A DNA stretch of 64,000 bases, taken from positions 806,001 to 870,000 of the forward strand of contig NZ_LR134472.1 in NCBI RefSeq assembly GCF_900637905.1, given 5' to 3'. The notes beneath the pieces were generated by a model. The model was not told the DNA's origin, searched no databases, and saw only the letters and a program-made list of their open reading frames with translations. Shown here one piece after another: positions 17,482-25,635 of this stretch. How positions within the stretch are numbered: the stretch's first letter is position 1; every line of letters starts with the position of its first letter. A program made the position numbers and the translations under genes. The DNA comes from Parvimonas micra. Its GTDB lineage: Bacteria > Bacillota > Clostridia > Tissierellales > Peptoniphilaceae.

Positions 17482-18273
17482 ATGAAAAGAATTAAAAGAA
17501 TTTTAATGGCTCTTGCTATTTGCTCACTTTCTATTACAGCAGTAGGCTGCTCATCAAATGGAAAGATGAGTAATGAAGATATTGTTAAGAAGATTAGCGA
17601 GTCTTCAAAATCAGTAAAGAGTTCAAAAGCAAATATTGAAAGTAAAGTAGCTTTTAATCTTGGCGGTAAAGATATTGCTACATCTGTAACAATGGAAGCA
17701 GAGTCAATTTCAGAACCGTTGACTGTAAAAATTACCGGAAAAACACAAACTTTTGGAAAAAGTTTTGATATGAATATGTATATAACTGAAGGAAATATAT
17801 ATCTTCAAAATATTAATACTAAAGAGTGGATGAATGTTAAGGATGAAAATATTAAAAAAACATTGGAAAAACGTAAAAATTCAGCTAATTTCAATGATGT
17901 AGTAGAGCTTTTAAATATAATGCAAAAAAATGTAAAAGTAGAAGAAAAGGGTTCGAATTATGAAGCTACTTATTCAGGAGTTGACGATTCGGCTAAAGAA
18001 GCCTTGAAGAAAATGATAATTTCAAATCAGCCGGATGCAGAAAAAGTCCTTAAGAATATGGAAATAGAAAAGCTTGATATCAAATATGTAGTTGATAAAA
18101 ACACATTTTATCCAACAGAATTTGAAATGAAGTCAGTAATGAAGGTTTCAGAAGGTAATCAATCTGTATCATTTGATATGGAAATGAAAGTAAAATATTC
18201 TGATATAAACAAAGTTAAAGAAATAGTAATTCCCGATGAAGTTAAAAATGCAAAAGAAACAAAAGCAAAATAG
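17482..18273 (+). CDS. Lipoprotein with LppX/DUF6612-like fold, copy 1
   Basis: The protein has 263 residues. A signal peptide with lipobox SITAVGC (Cys23) is followed by repeated beta-strand-like segments with alternating hydrophobic residues (KVAFNLGGKDIATSVTMEAE; MNMYITEGNIYLQNINTKEW). The pattern resembles DUF6612 or outer-leaflet lipid-carrier-like lipoproteins; that assignment is by pattern only. A paralogue follows at 18465. ATG 17482 has AGGAGG upstream, and a terminator follows at 18299-18330. Confidence 0.8.
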   Translation: MKRIKRILMALAICSLSITAVGCSSNGKMSNEDIVKKISESSKSVKSSKANIESKVAFNLGGKDIATSVTMEAESISEPLTVKITGKTQTFGKSFDMNMYITEGNIYLQNINTKEWMNVKDENIKKTLEKRKNSANFNDVVELLNIMQKNVKVEEKGSNYEATYSGVDDSAKEALKKMIISNQPDAEKVLKNMEIEKLDIKYVVDKNTFYPTEFEMKSVMKVSEGNQSVSFDMEMKVKYSDINKVKEIVIPDEVKNAKETKAK

Positions 18274-18298
18274 AGGATGAATTACAAATATTTTATTT

Positions 18299-18330
18299 AA
18301 TGCAGACATTAGAAGTTGTCTGCATTTTTT
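18299..18330 (+). terminator. Intrinsic terminator after lipoprotein 1
   Basis: AATGCAGACA (18299-18308) pairs perfectly with TGTCTGCATT (18317-18326), followed by a T-run. Confidence 0.85.
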
Positions 18331-18464
18331 GTGAAACAATTTTAATGATAACTTAATTAAAAAAATATAAAATAGTTCAATCAATAAATGGATTATTTTT
18401 TGAATTTTCTTTATATTTACATTTTATTGCAAATATATTACAATTTAGTTGTCGGAGGTTTTAT

Positions 18465-19277
18465 ATGAAAAAGACACAAAAAATTTTAATGATTTTAGTT
18501 ATTTTTTTGCTTTTTTCTCTGGCAGGTTGTTCATCTAAGATTGATAATGCTGAAAATGAAAAATTAGTGAAGAAAGTTATTGAAGCCACAAAATCGGTAA
18601 AAAGTACAAATGTAAAAATTGAAACTATACAAAATTTTACAAATCCGGATCAAAATGTCCACTCAATTATACAATTAGACACGTCAATGACAACAAATCC
18701 ATTCATTGTAAAAATTAATCGTAATGAAGAAAGAAACGGACAAAAAATTGAGAGTATGTTGTATATCACAGATGACACTGTTTATGTAGAAGACATTAAG
18801 AATAAAACTTGGAAGAGGGCTACTAACGAAAAGTTTAGAGAAGGATATAATGGTAAAAGAAAACTTGCAAATTTTGAAATTGTAACGGAATTTTTACATG
18901 CTATTCAAAATAAGATGAAGGTATCAGAAAATGACCTAAATTATGAAGTTACTTACTCCGGAAGCGAGAATTCTGTTAATAAAGTCTTTTCGAAAATTCT
19001 GGACTCGGTTCAAACAGGAACTGAAGAATTAAGAAAGAAATTATTGGTAGAAAAAGTTGAAGTAAAATATATAATTGATAAAAAGACCTTTTTGCCGATA
19101 GAATGTGAAATAAAAGCTAAATTTGCATATTTTAAAGATGGACAGAGAGTTATTTCCGTATCTTTAGATGAAGAATTTACAGCAAAGTTTTCTGAAATTA
19201 ATGAAGTTAAAGAAATAATAATACCTGAAGAAGCAAAAAATGGGAAATTAATAGAAGCGGATTTATCCTATAAGTAA
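18465..19277 (+). CDS. Lipoprotein with LppX/DUF6612-like fold, copy 2
   Basis: The protein has 270 residues and is a clear paralogue of the preceding lipoprotein: same lipobox type (SLAGC), the shared EKLVKKVIEATKSVKSTNVKIE-like opening, NKTWKRA in place of TKEWMNV, and a shared ending (INEVKEIIIPEEAKN versus INKVKEIVIPDEVKN). The two copies have diverged considerably, so the duplication is not recent. ATG 18465 follows GGAGGTTTTAT. Its function is unknown. It is followed by a membrane protein gene 33 bp later, possibly in the same transcript. Confidence 0.8.
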   Translation: MKKTQKILMILVIFLLFSLAGCSSKIDNAENEKLVKKVIEATKSVKSTNVKIETIQNFTNPDQNVHSIIQLDTSMTTNPFIVKINRNEERNGQKIESMLYITDDTVYVEDIKNKTWKRATNEKFREGYNGKRKLANFEIVTEFLHAIQNKMKVSENDLNYEVTYSGSENSVNKVFSKILDSVQTGTEELRKKLLVEKVEVKYIIDKKTFLPIECEIKAKFAYFKDGQRVISVSLDEEFTAKFSEINEVKEIIIPEEAKNGKLIEADLSYK

Positions 19278-19310
19278 CAATAGGTCAATTTTAAAGGGAG
19301 TTGAAAGTTA

Positions 19311-19814
19311 ATGTATATTTTAGATGGAATTGTAAAAGCCATAGCTTTAGTTGTTTTAGTAGTTATTTTGATTCTTTTAGCAAAAAAACCTACAGTTGAA
19401 AATAAATTTACAATGAGAAAATATATAAAATGGATTTTTACAATAGAAATTGTTTTGATTATTTACATAACAATAACGCGTTTGTATTTTGAATACAGTT
19501 TTCTTTCATATACATTTGTTATCGGAATAATTATATCAGTAACTACAGCCTATCGATTTATGGTTTATATTAGAGAGATGGCTTGGATATGGTTTTTTAA
19601 AAAATATGGAGATTATAGTGAAGGAAAAACTTCTTTGTATTACTTTAAGTACAATTTATACAGTTTACTTTTTGGACAAAGAGATGGTGGGTTCCTTCTT
19701 TTTGGATTTGTTGAGATAATATTTATACTATTTCCAATGGTCATACTTTCTAATTTATTGGCCTTTCTAATATCAAATTTGATTTTAGGAAACGGCTGGA
19801 GTATTGTAATATAA
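19311..19814 (+). CDS. Small integral membrane protein, unknown function
   Basis: The protein has 167 residues. Predicted helices lie at about 5-25, 40-60, 65-85 and 125-160, with a charged loop rich in Tyr/Lys between the third and fourth. I do not recognise a family. ATG 19311 has AAAGGGAG upstream. It lies downstream of the paralogous lipoproteins and is terminated by an imperfect hairpin at about 19837-19868. Confidence 0.65.
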   Translation: MYILDGIVKAIALVVLVVILILLAKKPTVENKFTMRKYIKWIFTIEIVLIIYITITRLYFEYSFLSYTFVIGIIISVTTAYRFMVYIREMAWIWFFKKYGDYSEGKTSLYYFKYNLYSLLFGQRDGGFLLFGFVEIIFILFPMVILSNLLAFLISNLILGNGWSIVI

Positions 19815-19835
19815 ATGGGAAAATGATGTATAAAA

Positions 19836-19868
19836 AAGTAGATATGAAAAAATATCTGCTTTTTTTGT
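19836..19868 (+). terminator. Terminator after the membrane protein gene
   Basis: AAAAGTAGATAT pairs with ATATCTGCTTTT (one G-U pair), followed by T-rich sequence. Confidence 0.65.
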
Positions 19869-19881
19869 GATAATTCTATGT

Positions 19882-20026
19882 TCGATGTATCTACGATACA
19901 TTTACTTTTGCTAAAGCAAAAGTATGAGATCTCTCCGTTGCACTCAGCTTCGCTTCGTTACAGTCGAGATGACGTATAAGGGAAAAATCTTCGTTTTATG
20001 GCTGGACGTTAAAAGTAGATAAACTT
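19882..20026. repeat. Family B repeat, right half
   Basis: It contains ATGTATC-TAC-GATACAT, then the perfect hairpin ACTTTTGCT/AGCAAAAGT (19904-19923), TATGAGATCTCTCC, CAGTCGAGATGACGTATA and the tail GGACGTTAAAAGTAGATAA. The hairpin sequence differs from that of the 14.7 kb copy but is still fully paired. Confidence 0.75.
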
Positions 20027-20119
20027 CAAATTATCTTTATAAATATATTATGAAAAAATATAATAGAAAAAAGCAAAAAATCATATAATTATATTTAAAT
20101 ATATTATATAAAACAAAAT

Positions 20120-20490
20120 AATTCACGTCATAATACTATGCAAAGAAATATCCCCTAACACGTCATTTTAATTGAAATGAAGCGAAGCTGAGTGAAATGA
20201 ATCTGCCCTAACGTTGTTTACTTATAAACAAAAGTAGGTCTGACGGAGTCATTGTCCGTAAAATAAAATAATTAACGTTAAAGTTCTTTGTGAAGAAATG
20301 CCCCTAACACGTCATCTCGACTGTAGCGTTAGCGGAATGGAGAGATCTCATACTATTATTTGTTTACAAATAATAGTGAGTCCTGCAAAGGACTAAAAAA
20401 TAGTTGGATAAAATTACTATGCAAATCTAAAGCTCCATTATTATGAAAAAATCCACAAAATGTATCTACCGTACATTTACATTTGATCGT
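20120..20490. repeat. Family B repeat, left half and degenerate remains
   Basis: ACACGTCATCTCGACTGTAGCG (about 20308-20328) begins the left inverted end, followed by GAGAGATCTCATACT, the hairpin ACTATTATTTGT/ACAAATAATAGT (20352-20377) and AGTCCT/AGGACT. TGTATCTACCGTACATTTAC near 20461 is a decayed form of the inner palindrome. Upstream (20120-20280) are related fragments including GTAGGTCTGACGGAGTCATTGT, which recurs at 32.4 kb. No gene is visible in 19815-20762. Confidence 0.65.
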
Positions 20491-20529
20491 ATGTCCTACA
20501 AAGGGCTTGTATAAAATTATAGTTAAGTA

Positions 20530-20732
20530 AATAAGAACCCCACCCTTCCACGATGCTTCACATCGGTTGGGTACCCGGGAACCTTGTTGCTTCGCAATAA
20601 CAACCCCACCCTTCCACGATGCTTCGCATCGGTTGGGTACCCGGGAACCTTGTTGCTTCGCAATAACAACCCCACCCTTTCACGATGCTTTGCATCGGGT
20701 GGGTTCATGGGAACCTTGTTGTTTCACAATAA
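20530..20732. repeat. Family A repeat, three tandem copies of 66 bp
   Basis: CCCCACCC recurs at 20538, 20604 and 20670 (period 66 bp). Each unit reads AACCCCACCCTTCCACGATG, then CTTCGCATCGGGTGGG, a CCCGGGAACC core and TTGTTGCTTCGCAATAA. CGATGC-TTC-GCATCG and TTGC-TTC-GCAA form small hairpins inside a CCCACC/GGTGGG stem. The third copy ends in CACAATAAAAAAAGGAGT, running straight into a terminator. Confidence 0.85.
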
Positions 20733-20757
20733 AAAAAGGAGTCCAAACTCCTTTTTT
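20732..20757. terminator. Bidirectional terminator between repeats and the ABC permease gene
   Basis: AAAAAAGGAGT (20732-20742) pairs with ACTCCTTTTTT (20747-20757). It can serve the minus-strand ABC operon, whose last stop is at 20763. Confidence 0.8.
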
Positions 20758-20762
20758 ATTTA

Positions 20763-21500
20763 CTATTTTATATCTTGTTTTTGGAAAAACAAGATACTTA
20801 AAACTGAACAAACTATAATCCAAACAAACATTGCAATAATAAAAATCGTAGTACTTTTTTGTGTTGCGCCTCCACCTGTTATATTTGAGATGAAAAAAGG
20901 AAAAAGTCTTGATAAGTTGCCTGATTTAAAAAATATCGTTTCAAGTAGGCTAACAATTACATTTAAAACTAAACTTACAATTATTGAAATCGCAATAGCA
21001 GCTCCTGAACTCTTTACCATAAAGCTGATTAGAGTGAAGATTGAAGCAAATGCACAAAGTGCAAGAATTGCAATAGCTGTCAATTTTATAATTTCTACTA
21101 AATCATCTGATTTTATTGAAGTTTTTGTAAATAAAATCACGGCAATTAGACCTGAAAGTACTGAAAGAATCATAAAGGCTATTGCTAAAATAAAATTCCA
21201 AATTAATTTTGAAAGTACTATTTCAGGTCTCTTAATTCCTTTGGATGCAACATTTTTAATCGTTCCTGTTTTAAAATCACTTCCGATAAATATACATACA
21301 ATTATCAAAAATATAAAAGTTGTAGGATTTGTTATTATTCTATATTGAGAAAAAGAGAAAGCTTTTTGCCCTAGTTTTGACGAAAGAGCTGACGCTGAAA
21401 ATATACTAAAGCAAGTCAAAGCCATTGTGATTAATGTACAAATCCACCAAAATTTTGATTTTTGCAGTTTAAAACCATCATATTTAAAAACTCTATTCAT
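20763..21500 (-). CDS. ABC-2 type transporter permease
   Basis: The protein has 245 residues and about six hydrophobic segments, with a short cytoplasmic N-terminus. The IGSDFKTGTIKNVASKGIKR segment after the second helix is typical of ABC-2 permeases of the lantibiotic-immunity or bacitracin-resistance type. It overlaps the ATPase gene by 8 bp, so the pair is co-translated. The substrate is unknown; self-protection or efflux is plausible for this class. Confidence 0.85.
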   Translation of the reverse strand: MNRVFKYDGFKLQKSKFWWICTLITMALTCFSIFSASALSSKLGQKAFSFSQYRIITNPTTFIFLIIVCIFIGSDFKTGTIKNVASKGIKRPEIVLSKLIWNFILAIAFMILSVLSGLIAVILFTKTSIKSDDLVEIIKLTAIAILALCAFASIFTLISFMVKSSGAAIAISIIVSLVLNVIVSLLETIFFKSGNLSRLFPFFISNITGGGATQKSTTIFIIAMFVWIIVCSVLSILFFQKQDIK

Positions 21501-22404
21501 GTTTGCCTCCTATAAGTTCCATAAAATAGTCTTCCAAATCAACATTCTTAAAGCCATAAGCAGTTGGAATTACTCCTTTTGAAGTTATTTGTTTAAGAAT
21601 TTCGTCGGAATTTTCTTCTTTAGAGATTATAAACTTAAGTTTTTCGCCATCAAATGTAAAATCTACATTATTTTCTTTAAAAAATTCTTCTGTATTTTGA
21701 ACATCTGCCTCTTTAACTTTTATCTCAAAACCGTCCTCAGTTTTTTCATCAAGCTCTTTAGCAGTAAATTCTTTAATGAGTCTACCTTTATCTATAACTC
21801 CATATCTTGTCGCCAATTTATGAAGTTCTCCTAAAATATGGCTTGAAATTAAAACAGTAATATCTTTTTCTTTATTTAATTTTAAAATTAAGTTTCTAAT
21901 ATCTCTAATTCCTTCCGGATCCAGTCCGTTTGTAGGTTCATCAAGTACTAAAAATTCAGGATTTCCTACAAGTGCAAGGGCTATTGAAAGTCTTTGTTTC
22001 ATACCAAGTGAAAAATCTTTCGCTTTCTTTTTCATTGAAAAATCCAATCCTACAGTTTCAAGTAAATTATTAATTTCTCCTTCACTAAGTTTAATTCCAA
22101 CAACTTTGGATTGAGCAATTATATTATCCTTTGCAGTCATCTTTGGAAATATTGCAGGATTTTCTACAATACATCCAATTTTATCTCTTCCTTCAAATAA
22201 ATTACTTGAACCGAAAAGTTCAATTTCTCCACTTCTTTTTTCACAAAGACCGAGTAAAATTCTTATTAAAGTAGTCTTACCGGCACCGTTTCTTCCAATA
22301 AATCCGTAAATATCTCCACGTTTGATATTCATATCAACGTTATCTACGGCTATTGTTTGACCGAAAATTTTAATAAGACCTCTTATTTTTAAAATATCAT
22401 CCAT
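21493..22404 (-). CDS. ABC transporter ATP-binding protein (BcrA/NatA-like)
   Basis: The protein has 303 residues. Walker A GRNGAGKTT (about 37-45), signature SLGMKQRLSIA, Walker B FLVLDEPTNGLDPEG and H-loop SSHILGE are all present. The C-terminal about 80 residues are the extension common in drug/lantibiotic ABC ATPases. ATG has AAGGAGG upstream on the minus strand. It pairs with the downstream ABC-2 permease. Confidence 0.9.
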   Translation of the reverse strand: MDDILKIRGLIKIFGQTIAVDNVDMNIKRGDIYGFIGRNGAGKTTLIRILLGLCEKRSGEIELFGSSNLFEGRDKIGCIVENPAIFPKMTAKDNIIAQSKVVGIKLSEGEINNLLETVGLDFSMKKKAKDFSLGMKQRLSIALALVGNPEFLVLDEPTNGLDPEGIRDIRNLILKLNKEKDITVLISSHILGELHKLATRYGVIDKGRLIKEFTAKELDEKTEDGFEIKVKEADVQNTEEFFKENNVDFTFDGEKLKFIISKEENSDEILKQITSKGVIPTAYGFKNVDLEDYFMELIGGKHE

Positions 22405-22528
22405 AAAAACCTCCTTATAAAGTTCTTGAACTATATTTTAACACAAAACAGTATCTATATCAATATTATTGTGAAGCAATAAGGTTAATCTTGTTCATGT
22501 GGTCTAGAGCACTTAGGAAGGGCGAGAT

Positions 22529-22600
22529 TTTATTGTGAAACAACAAGGTTCCCGGGAACCCACCCGATGCGAAGCATCGTGGAAGGGTGGGGTTCTTATT
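22529..22600. repeat. Family A repeat (minus orientation) abutting brnQ
   Basis: Reads TTTTATTGTGAAACAACAAG, then GTTCCCGGGAACC, CACCCGATGCGAAGCATCG and GGTGGGGTTCTTATT, the reverse complement of the 20.5 kb units. Its last bases include the TAA stop codon of brnQ (22596-22598). A more decayed fragment (TTGTGAAGCAATAAGGTT) lies at about 22470-22488. Confidence 0.8.
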
Positions 22601-23930
22601 TATTAAATGCTGTACTTCTACTATTTTCTAAAAGTTTTGAACTCATTCCTATAAACCAAGTTAGTACCATTGGAATTACCCAACCAAGACTTAAGCTATA
22701 AAAAGGAAGACTTGAAACTAATTTAGTAACAAAAGGTAAAGTTAAATTTACACTTTGTAATGATTCTACAACAGCTATAAAAGTTACGGTATAACAAACT
22801 AATCTATAAGTAAATTTATTATATCCGAAATATTTTTCTGTAAGTCCAAGTAGTATTAAAACTATTGAAACAGGATAGATTGCAACTAAAACAGGAACTG
22901 AAACTTTTAATATTGTGTTAAGTCCGAAGTTCGCAACTAAAAATGATAAAAATGTCCAAAATACTATCCATTTATTATAAGATACTTTTTCTTTTGTCAA
23001 ATTTTCAAAGAATTTACTTATACTTGTTATAAGTCCTATACAAGTTGTTAGACAAGCAAGAGTAAATATACTCGCAAGTAAAACTATACCGAATTTTCCG
23101 AATACATATTGTGAAACTGTTGTTAATATTTCAGCACCGTTTTTAACATTTTCAGTTAGGCCTGAAGTTGTCATTCCTATATAAGCAAGCATTGCATATA
23201 TTACAAAAAGGAATGAGCCGGCAACTAAACCAACTTTTACAGTATAACCTATAACTTTTTCTTCATTTTCAACTTGGAAAGATTTTATTGCAAGTGAAAT
23301 TACAAGACCGAAGTTTAAAGCTGCTATTGTATCCATTGTATTATATCCTTCTAAGAATCCTTTAACAGTTGAAGAAGTCGCATAATCTCCAACAGGACTT
23401 GTTACAGCATTAGGATTTTTAAATAAAACTCCAACAAACATTACTGTTATAAGAAGTAAAAGAGCAGGAGTCAAAAATTTTCCCATTCTTGAAACTAATT
23501 TATTTGGCTTTAAACAAACTAAATAAGCTACTAAAAAGAATACAAAAGTGTAAACAAGTCTTGACACATTTACTGATACATTTTCTGGTAAAAATGGAGC
23601 AACTGCCATTTCAAAAGGAAGGCTTCCTGCTCTTGGGATTCCAAGTCCAGGTCCTATTGCCATATATATCATAGTAGTAAATATAATTGCAAAATATTTA
23701 TCCACTTTACTTGCCAGATTTGAAAGACCTTTAGTCTTTGCAACACAAACAACACCTAATATTGGAAATACAACTGCTGTTACTCCAAAGGCTAATAAAC
23801 TTTGAAAACTTGCAGAACCTGCTTGTTTTCCTAATAGAGGAGGGAATATTAAATTTCCTGCTCCAAAAAATAAACCGAATAGCATTATTGCCACACTAAA
23901 AAATTGTTCTCTTGATAAATTGTTTTTCAT
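22596..23930 (-). CDS. brnQ: Branched-chain amino acid transporter BrnQ (LIVCS family)
   Basis: The protein has 444 residues and about 12 transmembrane helices. It opens with the family signature FFGAGNLIFPPLLGKQAG at about residues 21-38 and carries a conserved GPGLGIPRAGSLPFE region near 90-105. It imports Ile, Leu and Val with Na+ or H+. AAGGAGGTTTTTATG supports the start. A T-box leader lies upstream on the same strand, with a family A repeat between the leader terminator and the gene. The stop codon is supplied by another family A repeat. Confidence 0.93.
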   Translation of the reverse strand: MKNNLSREQFFSVAIMLFGLFFGAGNLIFPPLLGKQAGSASFQSLLAFGVTAVVFPILGVVCVAKTKGLSNLASKVDKYFAIIFTTMIYMAIGPGLGIPRAGSLPFEMAVAPFLPENVSVNVSRLVYTFVFFLVAYLVCLKPNKLVSRMGKFLTPALLLLITVMFVGVLFKNPNAVTSPVGDYATSSTVKGFLEGYNTMDTIAALNFGLVISLAIKSFQVENEEKVIGYTVKVGLVAGSFLFVIYAMLAYIGMTTSGLTENVKNGAEILTTVSQYVFGKFGIVLLASIFTLACLTTCIGLITSISKFFENLTKEKVSYNKWIVFWTFLSFLVANFGLNTILKVSVPVLVAIYPVSIVLILLGLTEKYFGYNKFTYRLVCYTVTFIAVVESLQSVNLTLPFVTKLVSSLPFYSLSLGWVIPMVLTWFIGMSSKLLENSRSTAFNK

Positions 23931-24006
23931 AAAAACCTCCTAAAATTTAATCTTGGACATTTTGTTTAAATAATCTCATTATATAAAGGGTGGTAAATTA
24001 TTTCGC

Positions 24007-24080
24007 AATAAGAATCCCACCCTTCCACGATGCTTCGCATCGGGTGGGTGCTCGGGAACCTTGTTGTTTCACAATAAAAA
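24007..24080. repeat. Family A repeat between the T-box terminator and brnQ
   Basis: One unit (AATAAGAATCCCACCCTTCC ... GGAACCTTGTTGTTTCACAATAAAAAA). Its A-rich end continues into the T-box terminator on the opposite strand. It therefore sits in the brnQ 5' untranslated region. Confidence 0.8.
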
Positions 24081-24335
24081 AAGTCCTTTGTTCTATTTAG
24101 AACAAAGGACGAAATAACTTCCGCGGTACCACCTTAATTTTTCAAAAAATGAAACACTCAAACATCTAACAATGTCGGGTTTTTGTAACGCAAACCACTG
24201 CGGGATTCCTTACTCATTTCACGAATCCTTTGTAAAAGATGATTTTCAAAAATTTTCCGTATTAGTTCACACCAACCACTAACTCTCTTAAACTTTCAAT
24301 TTTCTACTCTTTCTTTCAAATTTAAAATTTATTTT
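24078..24335 (-). promoter_or_regulatory. T-box riboswitch (isoleucine-type) controlling brnQ
   Basis: On the minus strand the leader reads AGAGAGTTAGTGGTTGGTGTG (stem I region, about 24285-24265), a specifier region GAAAATCATC (24247-24238) offering ATC (Ile) in either register, and the T-box core AAGGTGGTACCGCGG (24135-24121). A terminator follows: GTCCTTTGTTCT paired perfectly with AGAACAAAGGAC (24083-24110), then T7. Uncharged tRNA-Ile should bind the specifier and the T-box and favour antitermination. This fits a branched-chain amino acid transporter. The exact specifier register is not proven. Confidence 0.9.
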
Positions 24336-24519
24336 CATTATTTTATCATCTAAAAAAATATTTGTCAATATATTTTTTCGGTTTTTTTAATAAAATCAGG
24401 AAAATTTTATATCATTAATTTACCTGTTTTTTCATTAAGCGAAAAAATATGAATATTTGTTGATTTTATTTATAATAAATGTTAGAATAAAAATTACAAA
24501 ATGGTTTAAGGAGGTTTAA

Positions 24520-25212
24520 ATGAAAAAGAGAGATATTAATTTACAAAATTTACAAATTTTTTCTGATTTATCAACTGAAGAAATAGATGTTTTTAAAGAT
24601 GAATTAAATATAATGAGATACAAAAAAAATACATTTTTATTTAAACCCGGAGATAAAGCCGATACAATGTATATTATAGCAAGTGGAAAAATAAAAGTTT
24701 TTACGATAAGCAGTTCCGGAATTGAACAAATGCTATATATCTATCAAAAAGATGATTTTATCGGCGGACTTAATCTTATAAAAAAGACAGCTTATATCTA
24801 CTATGGACAAGCCATTGAAGACACTTTGGTCATTTCTCTTTCCAGAGAATGTTTTGATAAAATTATAAATAAATATCCAAAAGTTACAATAAAAATTTTG
24901 GAAGAATCCTTTTTAAGAATTCGTCATGCAGAAGATTTAGTAACAAGACTTATAGAAAACAGTGCAGATGTAAAAGTCGCATCACTTCTTTTAAGTTTGG
25001 CTAGAAACTTCGGCATAAAAAAAGCCGACGGAATTTTGTTAGAATTAAATATAAGCCGTGAAAATATGGGATCCTTTGCAGGGCTTACAAGAGAAACCGT
25101 AACCCGAAAACTTGCAGAACTAAATGCAAAGGGAGTTATAGAGTTAATCGAAACGAAAAAAATACTAATAAAAGATGTTGACTACTTAAAAGATATTATA
25201 GTACAGAGATAA
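24520..25212 (+). CDS. Crp/Fnr-family transcriptional regulator
   Basis: The protein has 230 residues. The N-terminal cyclic-nucleotide-binding-like beta-roll (about 12-125) includes PGDKADTMYIIASGKIKVF. The C-terminal winged helix (about 150-225) includes SRENMGSFAGLTRETVTRKL, the recognition helix region of Crp/Fnr proteins. There is no N-terminal Cys cluster, so it is unlikely to be an Fe-S Fnr sensor. ATG 24520 has AAGGAGG upstream. A perfect terminator follows its stop. It stands alone, so its regulon is unknown. Confidence 0.88.
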   Translation: MKKRDINLQNLQIFSDLSTEEIDVFKDELNIMRYKKNTFLFKPGDKADTMYIIASGKIKVFTISSSGIEQMLYIYQKDDFIGGLNLIKKTAYIYYGQAIEDTLVISLSRECFDKIINKYPKVTIKILEESFLRIRHAEDLVTRLIENSADVKVASLLLSLARNFGIKKADGILLELNISRENMGSFAGLTRETVTRKLAELNAKGVIELIETKKILIKDVDYLKDIIVQR

Positions 25213-25231
25213 TGGAAATTATCTCTTTTTT
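25205..25231 (+). terminator. Intrinsic terminator of the Crp/Fnr gene
   Basis: AGAGATAA (25205-25212, containing the stop codon) pairs with TTATCTCT (25219-25226), then T5. Confidence 0.85.
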
Positions 25232-25280
25232 GTTGTAAAAAGGATAATAGTATGTCTGAAGGAAATAAAAAACAAAAGTT

Positions 25281-25400
25281 CTATATGTATCTACGATACA
25301 TTTACTTATTCTTGTAAACAAGAATAAGTATGAGATCTCTCTGCTCCGTTTCACTTCGGTCGGGATGACGTAAAAAGGAAGAATCTTTGTTTTATGGCTT
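25281..25400. repeat. Family B repeat, right half
   Basis: ATGTATC-TAC-GATACAT, then the perfect hairpin ACTTATTCTTGT/ACAAGAATAAGT (25304-25329), TATGAGATCTCTCT, GGTCGGGATGACGTAAAAAG and ATCTTTGTTTTATGGCT. It lies between the Crp/Fnr terminator and the promoter of the large surface protein. Confidence 0.75.
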
Positions 25401-25424
25401 TTTTAATTCTATCGTCATATTTTG

Positions 25425-25479
25425 TTGAATTTTATAAAAAAATATGGTATAATAAAAAACGTCACGAGTTTTATACCAT
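25425..25479 (+). promoter_or_regulatory. Promoter with inverted repeat for the Cna-B surface protein
   Basis: TTGAAT (25425-25430), a 17-bp spacer and TATAAT (25448-25453). The -10 box lies in an inverted repeat ATGGTATAA (25444-25452)/TTATACCAT (25471-25479). The repeat could be an operator or a hairpin at the 5' end of the mRNA. A possible 17-codon leader ORF starts at TTG 25523 behind AAGGAGA; its translation is uncertain. Confidence 0.5.
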
Positions 25480-25635
25480 AATTATAATTTCTAATAAATA
25501 TAATATAAGGAGAGAATAAGTTGGAGTGTTATGGTATTTTTAAAAATAGACTTAAGTTTGCTTGTATAAAATAATCAAAATATTAAAGTAAATATAAGGT
25601 CCATTTTAAAGAATAATTATAAGGAGGATAATATA

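Noticed and set aside
20523-20818. Short ORFs on both strands across the 66-bp tandem repeats (also 52794-53000)
   Set aside because: They are translations of the family A repeat; no ribosome binding site, and the same peptide appears wherever the repeat is in frame.
20584-21348. A 254-codon plus-strand ORF opposite the ABC-2 permease
   Set aside because: It is the mirror of a real minus-strand permease with a good operon context and begins inside the repeats.
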